A stretch of DNA of 64,000 bases from Eonycteris spelaea (taxonomy: Eukaryota > Chordata > Mammalia > Chiroptera > Pteropodidae): assembly GCA_003508835.1 (NCBI GenBank), contig PUFA01000084.1, positions 1,488,001 through 1,552,000 on the forward strand, in the 5' to 3' direction. Below, in pieces: positions 50,950 to 63,216 of the stretch. The position numbers and the translations under genes were made by a program. The first letter of the stretch is position 1; each line of letters starts with the position of its first letter. The notes beneath the pieces are model-generated. The model made no database searches. It was given only the letters and a program-made list of their open reading frames with translations, and had not been told where the DNA came from.

Positions 50950-53847
50950 TCTGGTTTATTTTGGCAAAAAAAAGGGAAAAAAAAGTTGACCTGGGAAGGC
51001 TATTTGACCAATAAATGTAGGTTATCTTCTTAAGCAAGCATTAACACTAAAAGAAAACACTTCAAATTCAACATTTAAAATCAGCTACCCCCATTTTGAG
51101 GCCCGATAGCTGATTTGAAGAAGCCCTCTGAGAATTTGATTCTGTAGCCCTTTTCTAGGGCACCATGTAGATCTTCCTAGAAACAGCAGCACCCGCTCTG
51201 TCCCTCCCCTGGATGGGAGCAGGCAATCTGATCCCCATCCAGCCATTCTCAAGGGGTTCATTTTTCAGTCCCAAGTGGGTGACCAGATCATCTCGGGCCA
51301 TTTGGGGGAACAATTTCAGGGGAAAATATAACGTGTTTTCTTTGTCATGGAATGGAATATTCTCAGTGCCAGGCTAGCCCCAGCCCACAGGAGATTTATA
51401 AATATGTTTATGACAGTTGAAAGGCTGGGTGATGATAGTTAAAGGAGAAGTCCACACTTTAGCAGTGGGATACTGACTGAGAAGGCAAGTCAGCTTTCAA
51501 GGCCTCTGGGCTGACTGGCTTGGAAAGCTCCGAGTAGAGAATATCTTCAGACAGTTGTCATTGTGTCTCATGGTGACATCTACGTACTCACCACGCTCTT
51601 GAAGATGATGCTACAAATGAAAGATGTTGATTGATACAAGGAACATCCTCTAAGTGTTACAAACAAAAATTTAAAATAATCACGAAGCAGTTTAATATTT
51701 CATTACTTGGCTCAGAGTTCCAATGGTGAAGCAAAGTGCAGTTCCTTCCCTCGCTCACATTCTAACTGAAACATGGTCTTTATCTAAGCTTAGGTACCGC
51801 AATGCACTGAGACTGATATAAAGCCTATCTGCCCACATTTTCTGATAAGGCAGGAATGTACTTTTCAAATCCGAACATGGTCTTTCTCATCTGTCACCCC
51901 TGTATTTCTTCACATTGCTTCCCTAGGGGGAAAAATGCTATACCCCTAGGACTTTTCTTATGGGTTGATATCATTGGCTGTTGGTCCAAAGCCTTGCTCG
52001 CCTAATGAGAATGTAAAGACACTGACCAAAAGGTCTATTAACTGCTCCCCTTCCTCACTCATCTCAGTGCCTTCAAAAGCAGAATTCATCAGCTGGCCTG
52101 CTAGTTAACCCTGCCACAGACACTGGCTTAAAAGGTATAGGACAAGATTTCAAAACTTTGTAAGGTTCATCAGGGACGAAGGGAGAAAGGAATATGTATT
52201 TTGCAGGGCATCATCTTCCAATTTCTCACTGGAAGAGGTAACTTCAGTTCATCCCCTACCCAGCCCAGCACCAGTCTTGGTTGTGAGGCCTGTCTAGAGG
52301 TAATGCTGGCCCTTAGAGAAATTTCTGCAGTGACTGAGCTTCTGGACAGAGTTCAGCCAGACTTGAACCTGAGAAAAGGTGCATAGGGCTAAACATAGGG
52401 CTATTTCGTTTTGTTTCTCAAACAAGAGAGTTATCTTCGAAGGTTTAAAAATCTTGATACTCTGATGGGTTTTACCTTGAAAAGGGATCCTGTGAAGCCC
52501 TTTTTGGGGCAGCACCAAAAATCTGCCAGTGGGTTATAGTAGTTCTTCCTCTTTCCAGCTGAAAAGAACCACTTGAAGTTCTAAATAACTGACATAAAAT
52601 CGGACTGGTTTATTGCTTCTGCTTTTACATAAACAGGAGAAGGGCCAGTTTGAGGTCCTGGGGCGGGTGGGGGATGAGGGGAATTATGGAAGGGAGCCTC
52701 AAATCTGTTCTTAAGCAATGGAGCGAGAGAGAGAAAGGAAGACATCCACTGGCTAAAATGAAATACATTTTCAGAAGGGCAGCTGTCTCCAAGCAGTAGT
52801 GATGGCCACACTGCTAGGGCTCTCCCCACTACCCCCAGGGCTTATCCTTCTTATCTTCACTCCTGTCGAAGTCTAGTGTGTAAGGAGAGTGAAGCTGAGC
52901 TAGAGGTGTTTTCTGCTAATGCTCCACCAATTTGAACACATTCAGTTTGGAGTGTAGTTCTGCCTATGTGTGAGGCTTTTCTCTATGATGACATACATAT
53001 GGTCATAGTGGAATGAAAGTATATCACTTCACTTCACTATTGCATACCTAAATGAAGGTTCAAAACATTTCATTGAGTTAATCCTCAGCTCAGCCCTGAC
53101 CCTGCCCAGCTACTGGATTTATATGTCAGAGGTCAGGATAGTGGCAGCTGAAGTCCCAAGTTAATAAAAGCCTGAGCCAGAAAGTCTTCTTAGATTGTGT
53201 TCCTGAGGATGGATTCTGATTTTCTATGCTGGTATATGGAGCAGTTTGGGCAGGTCTGCGGTAATTCCAAGGAAAGAGCATGGGTCAATGCACCCATTTG
53301 GCTATCTCAGTGTAAGTTAGTTTGCTTTTCCATATCTGCGTCTATTCTGGATAGCACACTTTAATGAAGCTCATCAGGAAACTGGTCTAAAAGAACACAT
53401 GCTTTAAAGAGCATTAAAAAGTTTGAAGTAAAGAGGAGGCCTTCAAACCTCAGTAGCAACACTTTCCAACACAGACAAAAGATTTTTCTTTCTTTCAAAA
53501 GTCATTATCACAACCAGCTCCCAACAGGAATAATGGCAACGAGAGACTAATGCAACTTACAGACAAGCCCCAAATCTCATAGAAAGCAAGCATTTCATCC
53601 TCTCCCTTACTTGACCTTTCCCTCCTGCTCATGTAGACTTATCTAAATTTCATTTCTTGGTCCATCCCTTGACCTCTCTTCTGATAAACTGACTAATTAA
53701 TAAACAGCCAAAAGGCTAAAGGAAGAGGAGAAACTAAAACCAGCCCTAACTTGGAAAACCTGTGTTAGGAATAATGGCAGGTTGGCTCTGTAATAACTTC
53801 CAGATGAATCATGACATCGTTTTCATATGTCAGCAGGTGAATTGATG
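50950..53847 (-). other. ARHGAP31: ARHGAP31 3' untranslated region (extent uncertain)
   Basis: Sequence downstream of the ARHGAP31 stop is low in recognisable repeats, as expected of a long 3'UTR. Candidate AATAAA signals on the minus strand are the TTTATT hexamers near 52609-52614 and 50956-50961. I cannot tell which one ends the transcript, or whether a lower one does. Confidence 0.5.
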
Positions 53848-56226
53848 TCATTCTATTTGCCTCCCACTTCTTCCGTCCAGAATCACTGATCTCCGCTGGG
53901 GCTGGTAAAAACAACTGGTTGAGGTCTCTAGTCTCTGGCCATTCTTAGGGATGGTCATTTTATTCCTAAGTGTAACCCCTTCTGGTGTGACCCACGTGTT
54001 TTCTGCTAACTCCCCACAAAGAAGGCCAGGGAAACAGTCTGGGTGGGACTTCTGATAGGGGACAGCAGAATCTTGGAATCTGTGGATGAAGGAGGTGGAT
54101 GGTCCATAATGGGGAAAGGAGGACTGAATAAGATTAGGCTCTGAGGTCTTCCTGGCCTTGACCTGTGGAAAGGCTTAGAGCCCTCTGATGGTCGCTCTAT
54201 TTTTGAAGAAAGAAGGTTGTCCCCAGATGGCTCTGTCTCTGATGTGCGCTTTCTGCATTGCCCTACTGCATCCTGGGTAGCCAAATCCGATTCTGGAGAA
54301 AGGGCAGGTCCTTCGCACATGCAGGATGCGCTAGCATCCATGGCTCCTCTATCTTGCTTTGGTTTCTCTTCCTTTGGACTTTCCAAGGAAGAGAGAGAAT
54401 CATCTTTGGCAGGTTTCTGAGAGGTCCCACCAGTTGATTTGGGTTCCTCTTGGCTGCTCTCCAGAGGCTGAGCCTCACTCTCCCCTGGGCTCTGAGAGGG
54501 CAGGGGCTGGGGGATCTGTGTGTACTGAATCTTGGGTGGGATGACTGGGACTGCCCTGGCCTGGCACATTTTGACCATGAAGGACGTTCTCACAGCTGAC
54601 ACGCTCACAGGAGCTGAGTTACGGCGGCCTGTCAGGGCATGAGCAACAATGTCCAGGTCCTGAGGATCCTGGGAGTAAACCCTCCAGGGGTCTACTTTAC
54701 AGTGAGATGAGGTCATCCATGTGACCTTTGGGTCTTCCGGCTCAGAGAGTTGTGTTCCAGGTGAACCAAAGGAGGCCACATTCTCAAAATGGAAGAGGTC
54801 AGTGATGGGACTGGTAGAGTCCAAGTTGAGGGAAGAAGGCCTGTTTTTCCCTTTTGAGGTCCCACACTCAGTGCTCCTCAGCTGTAACTTTGGGGTATGC
54901 TCTCCAGACAAGGTGCTGTGCTGCACACTAGGTAAATTCTCCTTGCTGCTCTCTGGCCCAGGAATACTACTTTGCTCAATCTGAGGGGTGCAGCAGTGTC
55001 CCAGGTGTGTCCCCAGTACCTTTCCCTCGGCTAGGCTGTCAGGGCTGGTTTCTGCTGATCTGGGCTGCACACCACCTGGTTCCTTCTGGCTGGGAAGAGC
55101 TTCTGTCCCTTTGGGGCCAACGAACTCTCTGAAGGATCTCAGGGCTTTCTCTTCCCGTCCAGGAATCTCTCTCCTGGGTGCCAGGGGCTGCAGAGGGTCA
55201 GAATTCCTCTCTGCTTCAAGATTAGCACAGCTGCTGGAGGAGGGACCCTCAAGAGTCCACTGGCTCTTAGCCGTGGTTGTGCTGTCTAGAGAATGGCTCT
55301 GGCGAAGGCTAGGCCTGTGGGAAAGCCTCTTCTCTAGTCGGTGGCCCTGGGGGGCCTGCACCTGGGCCTCTTGCACATTTTTCAGGGTAGGGGAATGAAG
55401 GGGACTCGTCACCCACTGGGGCTCCTCCCAAGGCTCCACCATTTCCAGGCCATGCTGGGCAATGTCTGTCACAGTGTCATCTTCATCACAGTCTGAGGGC
55501 TCCTGTACTGAATGGGCTACATCCCTCTCTCCTTGCGGGGAGATCTCAACCTCCCTTGTTGGACTTGAAAAACGAGAGCCTTTCTTTGATTTTTGCTTCT
55601 CATTTTTTCCTGGACAGAGCTTGTCTCCCTGACAAAGGCTGGGGATGCCAGGGCTGCCTTTAGATTTCAGATGGTCTATATATGGATTTGTCCTCAAACT
55701 CCTTGATGACTTTTCTCTCTCAGGGCTGCCCTTCGATAGCTGGGCTTGAGGCACCTCCTCCAGAGGAGTTGGAGGAGGTGGAGCTGGTGGGAGCGGAGGA
55801 GACACATTCCCTGGGCCTCCCACCCTTGCTTGTGGAGAAGCTGTCTCAAATGGAACAATTTCCAGAGGAGCCAAAGCTGGTGGGGTCTGGGCGTTGGCCC
55901 TTCTCGGGCTCAGAACTGAGGAAGTTGCTGGTTGTCTCCCGCTTTTCTCCACTGGCTGCCGTGGAAGCCCCCTCTATGCTCTGATTGGTTGGATCCCTAG
56001 TCCACTCCTGCAGAGGGGCGAGACTGGGGTTGGGACGGAGCCGCACGGCAAGCTCCCAGGAGGCTCCGGGGAAGCAAAAGGTCTTGGGCTTGACTCAAGA
56101 ATGGGCTGAGTTGGGCTGATTTTGAGCAGGCGGTGGCAACGAGGAGAGCTCCTCCTCAGATTCAATGATTTTCAGCTCCTGTTGAATCTCAGGCCAGATC
56201 AGGGCGCTGGTCAGATCATCTTCATC
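53848..56226 (-). CDS. ARHGAP31: ARHGAP31 terminal coding exon (four frame breaks)
   Basis: It starts after 'ggttttcag' with DEDDLTSALIWPEIQQELKI. Shifts occur near 56125, 56016 and 55874 (an extra T in 'agctttggc'). From there a clean 1.9 kb frame includes APLEIVPFE, VSPPLPPAPPPPTPLEE (a proline-rich, SH3-ligand-like run), EPSDCDEDDTVTDIAQHGLE, ALTGRRNSAPVSVSAVRTSF and FHRSRPGRPQSLILFSPPFP. A fourth shift near 54030 (GGG on the plus strand where GGGG is expected) replaces the conserved tail. Read through, the family C-terminus (ENTWVTPEG to SGRQIE) and stop TGA at 53850-53848 are present. Confidence 0.93.
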
Positions 56227-59200
56227 CTGAAAACCATGGAGAAATTGATCATTTTAGAGCCAAAGACTCTCCACGCTGACATCCACACTGTCTGCCAGGA
56301 GAGTGAAAGTACGGGCTGCGCTACCTCAGCAAATAAAGGATACAGCACTAACAATCACGAGATGTTTATCCAGTGCTTACCGTGTGTCATAACACACAGT
56401 CGGCTCTCCCTGTAGGGCTTATTTAACGCATTCTCCAGTTCAAAATATAGGGGAAAAATATGACCTTGTTGCAGACGGGTACTGCTAGTGAGGCCTATGA
56501 TATCTGTACTGTACACGTACAGACTTTTTTCTTGTCATTAGTCCCTAAGCAATATACAGTGTTACAACCATTTACATCGTATTAGGTATTATAAAAGTAA
56601 TCTAGAGACGATTTAAAGTATTCAGGAGGATGTGTATAGGTCATATGCAAATACTACACCATTTTATATAAGGGACTTGAGCAACTGCAATTTTGGTATC
56701 TATGAGATCCTGAAACCAACCACCTGTGGGATACTGAGGGATAACTCTACTTTAACTGTATTTTCTTGTTTAATTTCCCCAACAATCCTAAGAGAGAACT
56801 ACACAATGATCGCTTCCATTATAGAGATGAGGGGACTTATGTTCAAATAGATTAAACAGTTTACCTAAATCACATAGCAGCAGACCAGGATTGAAATCCA
56901 GCTGTGTCTACATCAGAACGTAAGCAGATAATCCCTGTGCACTGTTGCCTTAGAAAACTAACAAAACCCTGGTTTCATTTAACCTCAAGTTTACCAGATG
57001 GCACACAAGAATGAGATTCTCCCAATGGAATTAAAATGTTAACTCTTGCTCTCAAATCTGCTGTGCAAATAAACAGACATAGCTTTTTATTATTATTATT
57101 AACAAAGAAATACTATTTCACAAGGAAAAAAATTAACACATTAAAAGACAGAAGAATACAAAAACGGCAAAATCTTATATTCCTACTACCTACAGACAAC
57201 CACTGTTAATGTGATGGGGTACCTCTGCCTTCATCTCGTTTCTGTCCTTATCTCCCCCAAGTCCAGCTTCTCTTTGTCAAACTCCTCCCTTTCTCTACAC
57301 AAAGCCCAGGCTGCAGACATAAAAGGGGTGAAGGGAGGCCTGCTGTGGGCCAGGGAAACAAATTTCAGTTCTTTTCATTTCTTGTCTCAAGGGCTAATTC
57401 TGTCCGAAGGAGAAGCAGTCCAGGGAGGCATCTCCATCCTGTGGGGGTGTGGGCCTTTCTGAGAAGTCTGACCTGCTGCCAACCTGACATCACTTCTCAC
57501 CTGGCTCTGATCATGTGTTGTTTCATATTACAGTTAATGTGATGCCTGCCTCATCTCTCCTAATGGACTGTGAGCATCTTGAGGTCAGGGATTGTGTGTG
57601 TTTGTCTTTGATTCCTCAAGGCCAAATGGTGCCTAGCTGTGAGTAGTTGCTAGGTCTATTGAGTTGAAATGGATTCATTGTTTTCTTTTGAGTTATTCCT
57701 TTCAAATAACTCTTCAGGACTGGATTACTTGGTCAAAAGGCAGAATACTTCTGAGATCTGATTCTATCATATTGCATTTATTTGTGTACATTTCTAATTT
57801 ACCGACTAGACTGTGCCCTCCTTCAAGACAGGATCAGTCTTTTACTCATCTCTGTACTCTCCTCAGCACCTACATTAATTGATCTCTTGCTAAGAAATCA
57901 ATAAATTTAGATGAATAAATATCTAATCTCCCCTCCACCTAGCTCTCTGCCATCTCAGTAACTGAAGCATAATGCGTCTTTTTGCTCAGATCAGAAGCCT
58001 GCGAGGTGTCCTTGGCTCTTACTTCTCACTCCTTATACCATCCTTCACCAGGTCTTGTTTACTCCACCTTCTAAACAGCTCTTAAAGCCTTCCATTTCTA
58101 TCACCAATGGCCCACTCTAATGCAAGCCATTGGTTTTTCTCACCTTGTCTGCACAGACTAGCCTCCTAACGGGTGTCCCTGCCTCCTCTCTTGCCCTTCT
58201 CCAAGCCATTCTCCTCACAGAATGGAGTAACCTTTAAAGATAACATTTCGGAACAAATCGGAAAAGTTTCCATTGCCCTTAGGTTAATCCCCAAATTTCT
58301 TCCAAGCAGCCCTGCCTGCCATGGCTTCTGCTTCCTTCCCCATGAGCCTCACTTTCTCTGGCCCACATTCTCATTCTGGGGCCTTGTTCCCATTCCTTAA
58401 ATCTTTCATGCTCTTTCCACCTCAGATTCATGGCATATCTTACTCTTTCTGCCGGGAATCCTCCTTTTCTACTTTCTATCCTGCTCCCTACCCCTTTTCT
58501 AGCTAAATTCCCAATCGAAATATCTGTTCTTCAGAGAAGCTTCCCCTGACCTTTGTGACCCCCCCCCACCATGTGACTAGGTTGGGTCCTCCTGTTATAT
58601 GCTCCCACAAAACTCCAAACTTCCCTATAACCCTAGAAATTACTTGTTTAGTGACCTTTCACCTACTACCCAGCTGTCAGCTCCAAGAAGGCAGGAACAG
58701 TGACCTTCTTGTGCACTGCAGTGATCCTAGTGCTCAGCAGAGTACCAGACATAGGTGTTTCATACATGTTTTTAAATAAGTGAATGGATGAATGGATGCC
58801 TTTACTTGTTCCCATGAACCTACCCTGGTTCTCCTTCCAGTGCTAACTTGATCTGTTTCTTAAAGAAGTGCCATTCATATTTGATCCCTCCAGAATTTAA
58901 TCCCTATAATAATCTCTGTATCCTTCTCCTATAAATGCAAATACATCTTATAGCAACTCTTATTCAGCCTCCTGAGGCCACTACGGTGCCCCTGCTCTGC
59001 CCTAACTCCCAGCACATGGGCCTTTTGTGCGTGCCCTAGAAACCAAGTCTCTGGAAGCAAGTTAAGAGGAAAGAGCTTCCTTTCTCCCTTTGGCACAGTC
59101 CTTCAGTCACAGAGCTGCCCGCATATGCAGGACTCCTACATGGATGTCTCTGAAAAAACTCCTCACACCTTCATCTTATGCAAGGACATCCCCCAAAAAC

Positions 59201-59732
59201 TTGGAAAATTCCACCTTTAAAAGTTGAAGAGGTTTAGTAAACTCTGGCATCATATTTTAACTTCTCTAGAAGTCACAAGAAGAAGGAATGGATTCTGGAA
59301 ATCTTACAGAATATTCTACAAACAAACATAGACAACTGTCATCCAGGATGTCTGGGAAAAGAGCTGGCTCCATGAACGGTTCTTATTTGGGAGTGGGATG
59401 TGGCAAGCAGATTTTGTGCTGCTTCCGGGATTTAACATCATTACATTCTAAGGACATGTTACAGGTTTATAGTGACTACAGGTTAGAAATATTTAGAGTT
59501 GAGTCTGTCCTAGGAAATCTGAGCTGAGTGGTTACTTCTCTTCACCATAGGAACCTCTGGGAAAAAAAAAAAAAAAGGTCCAGACTTGATTAGAACATTG
59601 TCTCCTAAAATCCCTTTGGCAGAAACCGGTTCTTCTAAAAATAAAAAATAAAAAATCTACTTTAAGCTGTACCAAGAGCCTTCGAGAAGAAGAGGACTCT
59701 ACTGGCTGGCCGGGTCAGTGGGTCACCCTTAC
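56227..59732 (-). other. ARHGAP31 last intron
   Basis: No exon was seen. It contains an antisense MIR at about 56815-56925 ('ttatagagatgaggggactt', 'caggattgaaatccagctg'), an L2 fragment and unassigned AT-rich DNA. Confidence 0.6.
57940..58800 (+). mobile_element. L2 LINE, long 3' segment
   Basis: A continuous L2 3' region: 'cctaacgggtgtccctgcct', 'catgagcctcactttctctg', 'agagaagcttcccctgacc', 'gctccaagaaggcaggaac' and the closing 'gtgaatggatgaatgg'. It is one of the better preserved L2 copies here. Confidence 0.75.
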
Positions 59733-60013
59733 CATCTCAGGGAGAAACACTGCGTCAGCTCTGGCCTTGGGGCTCTCCTGCAGAGCACCGGACTCCACCT
59801 GGCCAGCCTCTCCATTCTCCTCCACCACCTTCTCTGGATCCAGTCTCTTCTCCAATTCACTTGAATTTTGGGAACTCACATTGATTTCTGAGGTTTTTTC
59901 CTCCTCCAGTTGGGCTCCTGGCTCCAGGGAAATGCCTTTGCTGCATTCCACTGTCTTCACTGCTTCCGGTCCTGGCTTGGCATCCTCAAGAGCCACCTTC
60001 TTAGGTACAGAAG
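59733..60013 (-). CDS. ARHGAP31: ARHGAP31 exon 11
   Basis: A 281-nt exon after 'ctcattgcag' and before 'gtaagg'. It reads SVPKKVALEDAKPGPEAV through LEKRLDPEKVVEENGEAG to LPEM. It is acidic, low-complexity and probably disordered. It enters with two bases and ends on a codon boundary, so it joins the last exon at M|DEDD. Intact. Confidence 0.93.
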
Positions 60014-60237
60014 CTGCAATGAGGATGAGAGTAATCAGTTGAAGAGGACTTCATTTGAAGAAAGGCCATTCCCAGCACAGTCACTGTCCTGCACTAGTCC
60101 TGCTTCATGAGGATGGAGGGAATTCTCACCCCTCACTGCTGCCTCAGATTCTTTACCCTCTCCTCCCAGCAATGTCCTGTCCTCAGATCCCAGAGTAAAA
60201 GACTATCGGAGATGGGAGGGACCTTGAGATCATCTAG

Positions 60238-60470
60238 TCCAGTGGTTCTTAACTGGAAACCATTTTGCTCCTTCCCTCCCCAGGGTATATTTGGCAATGT
60301 CTGGAGACATTTTTGGTTGTCACAACTGGGTGGGTGAAGTGGTTACTGGCATCTAGTGAGTAGAAGCTAGGGATGCTGTGCAATGTATCCTGCAACGTAT
60401 AGGAAAGTCCCCTACAACAAAGAATTACTCAGTCCCAAATGTCAACAGTGCTGAGGTTGAGAAACCCCAA
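60238..60470 (+). mobile_element. MER5A (hAT-Charlie) nonautonomous transposon
   Basis: It has 'cagtggttcttaactgg' at the left end and 'gctgaggttgagaaacccc' at the right, with the internal 'ggcaatgtctggagacattt', 'tggcatctagtgagtaga' and 'cctacaacaaagaattact'. The order and length fit MER5A closely. Confidence 0.9.
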
Positions 60471-60735
60471 TTAATCCAATCTTTCACTTTACACATAAGT
60501 AAATTCAAGCCCCGAGAAGTCAAAGTTGTTGCCTAAAGTCACAGAAATCTATTATTTACAGCAAGCTACAAAGACATATTAGGATTGTGATGGACAGTTT
60601 CTTGACAGGTAGTCTGGCTCAGAGCCCACGATCCTAACCACTTCACTACATTGTCTTACAAACTCTGTCAAAGCAAGTTGAAGTCTGGTTTTTAATCTCT
60701 TGCAATGGCAAGAGAGCCTCTCCACCCTGCTTTAC

Positions 60736-61311
60736 CCGTAGTAGAAGTCTCAGCTCCCAGTGGCTTCTCCTCTTCAGGCCAACCTCCACTCTCTGAGCCC
60801 TGGAAAGAGAACTCTTCTAGGCTGGAAAGAGACTGCAGCTCCTTTGGGGGTGTTCTGCATGGGGTGCTGTTGGTGCTGATGACAGCTGACACACGGAGCG
60901 GCACAGACACGGCAAAGGGCTCGGAGATGTTCAGGGCCTTGCGCTGGTGACGTGGCGAGGGCTCCATCTGGAAGAGGCTGCTGGTGAAGACGGACTTGCC
61001 GGGGCCGTCGTTCGAGGTGTAGAACATACCCAACATCTTCGGGGCTGTCTGCTCGCTCTCAGGATCCTCGATGGGCCGGAACACCTTCAGCTGTTCAGGC
61101 GGGGGCCGGCCTGAGTGCCCTGGAGTTGGCTTCGGTCACTGCTCACGTCAAAGCCCCCTCAGCCCCCGCCGGCATCCCCTCTGGCCCCATTCTCCCTCCT
61201 GCTTGCTGAGGTCACATGAGCTGCCAGTGTTGGTCACGTGCATTTTCGCTGCTGGAATGAAAAATCCACCAGTGGTGACCGTTCGACTAAAATTTCCTTT
61301 GGCTTCTTTCC
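60736..61311 (-). CDS. ARHGAP31: ARHGAP31 exon 10 (three one-base losses, frame restored)
   Basis: The acceptor is 'gctctttttgccag' and the donor 'ctacgg|gtaaag'. It begins KEAKGNFSRTVTTGGFF, IPAAKMHVTNTGSSCDLSKQ, then EGEWGQ. Single bases are then missing near 61171, 61152-61156 and 61102-61104, all in G or C runs. Together they shift the frame by three and restore it at RPPPEQLKVFRP. The rest (DPESEQTAPKMLGMFYTSND, SVFTSSLFQMEPSP, ISEPFAVSVPLRVSAVIS) is clean. Confidence 0.9.
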
Positions 61312-63153
61312 CTGGCAAAAAGAGCAAACGAACACATGGTCAGCAGCCCGGGCACACACACGACTACGTGTCTTCCAGTAGGGGAAGGCACACACCACTT
61401 GAACACTGGAAAGACACAGCATTCTAATAAGGGTATAGCCACCCTCATGAAGACGGGTACATAATACTTGGTTGACAAGAAGCGAAGCATCTTCTCATGT
61501 GCAGAGAATTTTGTTATGATGGCCTGGTAGGACCTTTGCTGTTGTGTCATGTGTATCCATCTTAAACTTTCCAGGTAGAGCGGTTTCCAAAAGCAGGCGC
61601 TGCTAAGATTCCTAAACGGAGCAGTCATCCACCAAGCATTAAATGGAGATCATAAAAAAAATAAAAAGACAAACGGGAGATGGCGGAATGATGTTTGCTC
61701 AAGATGAAGACAGAAAGGGCAAAATAACAGAATTCTGTTTTACTTTAAAACTTTAAAATGTATTGTTTTAAACCTTCTCTGGCAGATGGACCCAAATGGG
61801 GTTTTGAGTTCCAGGCAAGGAAACAAACGCTGTTGTGGCTACACTTTCTCACTTTTCCCAGGCTTCCTCCTGCTGATTCAGAGGCTGAGAACCTAGAAAT
61901 GTAAATCAACTCAGTGGTAGAAAAGCCCAGTTGTGAGGAGCAAGTTCCTGACTGGCTTAGAAGGGAGGGCAAAGAGGAGAAAAATTTGTATGGGAAATAA
62001 ATTAGCTGGGAGATGACTGGAAAATAAGTCCCCACTAGGAACTAAGTGCTCTGCTGGACATCTAACGGACGTTAGGTTTAAAACTCTCGTGACCGCTCCT
62101 TCAACACGCGAGGAAACTAAACCGAGACTCCAGAGGCTAGTGCCCGACATCCATGGAAGTACTGACCTCGATTCTGAAATATTAAATTCTGTAAAATGGG
62201 GCAAGAACTGCCTCAAGAAGTTTCAAAACTAAAGCAAGTGGGTGAATATAAAGGGGAGAAACTGCGAAGTATGGAGTCAGCTTCAGAAGAGTTCACCGAG
62301 TATTTTACAAGTTCGGATTTATTTTTAAAAGTTGTTCTAAAGATTTTTTTTTTTTGTATTATTTCGGGTTGCTTCGTTTGCCAAAGAGCAAAATGTTTTA
62401 TATTAAAGGGGTCAGACAGTCGTGGGGTAAATATGGGGGTAGTCTGCTGCTAGGGAAGCCCTGTGCCTTATAACTTGGAGCAGTGCTGTGGGCTCCCAAG
62501 CAGAAACAGAGTTACCGGCAAGTCAGACCCAAAGGCTACAGCTGTAAGAACCGACATGGTGAGGTGCCACTCCAATGACAGGTGTTACCTTGCATGCAAC
62601 TGTATGCACATCTACCCCAACATGTCTGCATGCCAGGCTGGTGCCCATCCATGTTTACTGATGAATGAACGAATGCATGAATGAATCTACCAACTCAAAA
62701 TCATGACTTGACAAGTACGGTGAAGCTAATGCCTATGGAAACACGCAAATTCCGGACACATTAGCATTTAGGCACAAAACTCTGAGTTATAAACCAGTGC
62801 TTGGCTCCTCTACATGCCCAAGGGAGAATGCTCTTCTGCCTTGGTTTTCAGGTATTACCCTTTTACCTGGTTCAGGTGTGAATGTAAAGCAGCTGTTGTT
62901 TCCCTGTGTGGTTAGAGGAAGGCTGGAGAAAGAGGAGGCCCTTTAGGCCTGCAGTGGAGTAGGGAAGGTTAATGCAAGGGCTATGTGAACCCCTTGAGTT
63001 CAGGAAGGGTCAGGAAGGGATTGGGGACTGGGGGATAGCGCATAATAGTGACTGGAGACGAGCAGACCGGTGGCTTATGAAGGCAAGTCTGGTGTAGAAA
63101 CTCCAGTCTTGCAGCTATAATCCCCAGGTCCAAATACAACTGTAAAATCTCAC
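61312..63153 (-). other. ARHGAP31 intron 9
   Basis: Intron between exons 9 and 10. An antisense MIR-like piece is possible near 62080-62160. A (GAAT/GAAC)n patch lies at 62660-62685. Nothing coding is recognised. Confidence 0.5.
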
Positions 63154-63216
63154 CTTCCACAGGCATTGAGCACAGCGAGTCCATGCTTTTAGCGGGTCGG
63201 ATAGTAGCTTTTTCCA
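63154..63216 (-). CDS. ARHGAP31: ARHGAP31 exon 9 (numbered from human)
   Basis: A 63-nt exon between 'ttgtctttag' and 'gtgaga'. It reads EKATIRPAKSMDSLCSMPVE with split codons at both ends (2 + 20 codons + 1). It matches the conserved segment just after the GAP domain and is intact. Confidence 0.92.

Noticed and set aside
54988..55984. Plus-strand open frames of 100-136 codons opposite ARHGAP31
   Set aside because: They are shadows of the GC-rich minus-strand coding exon, with low-complexity composition and no family resemblance.
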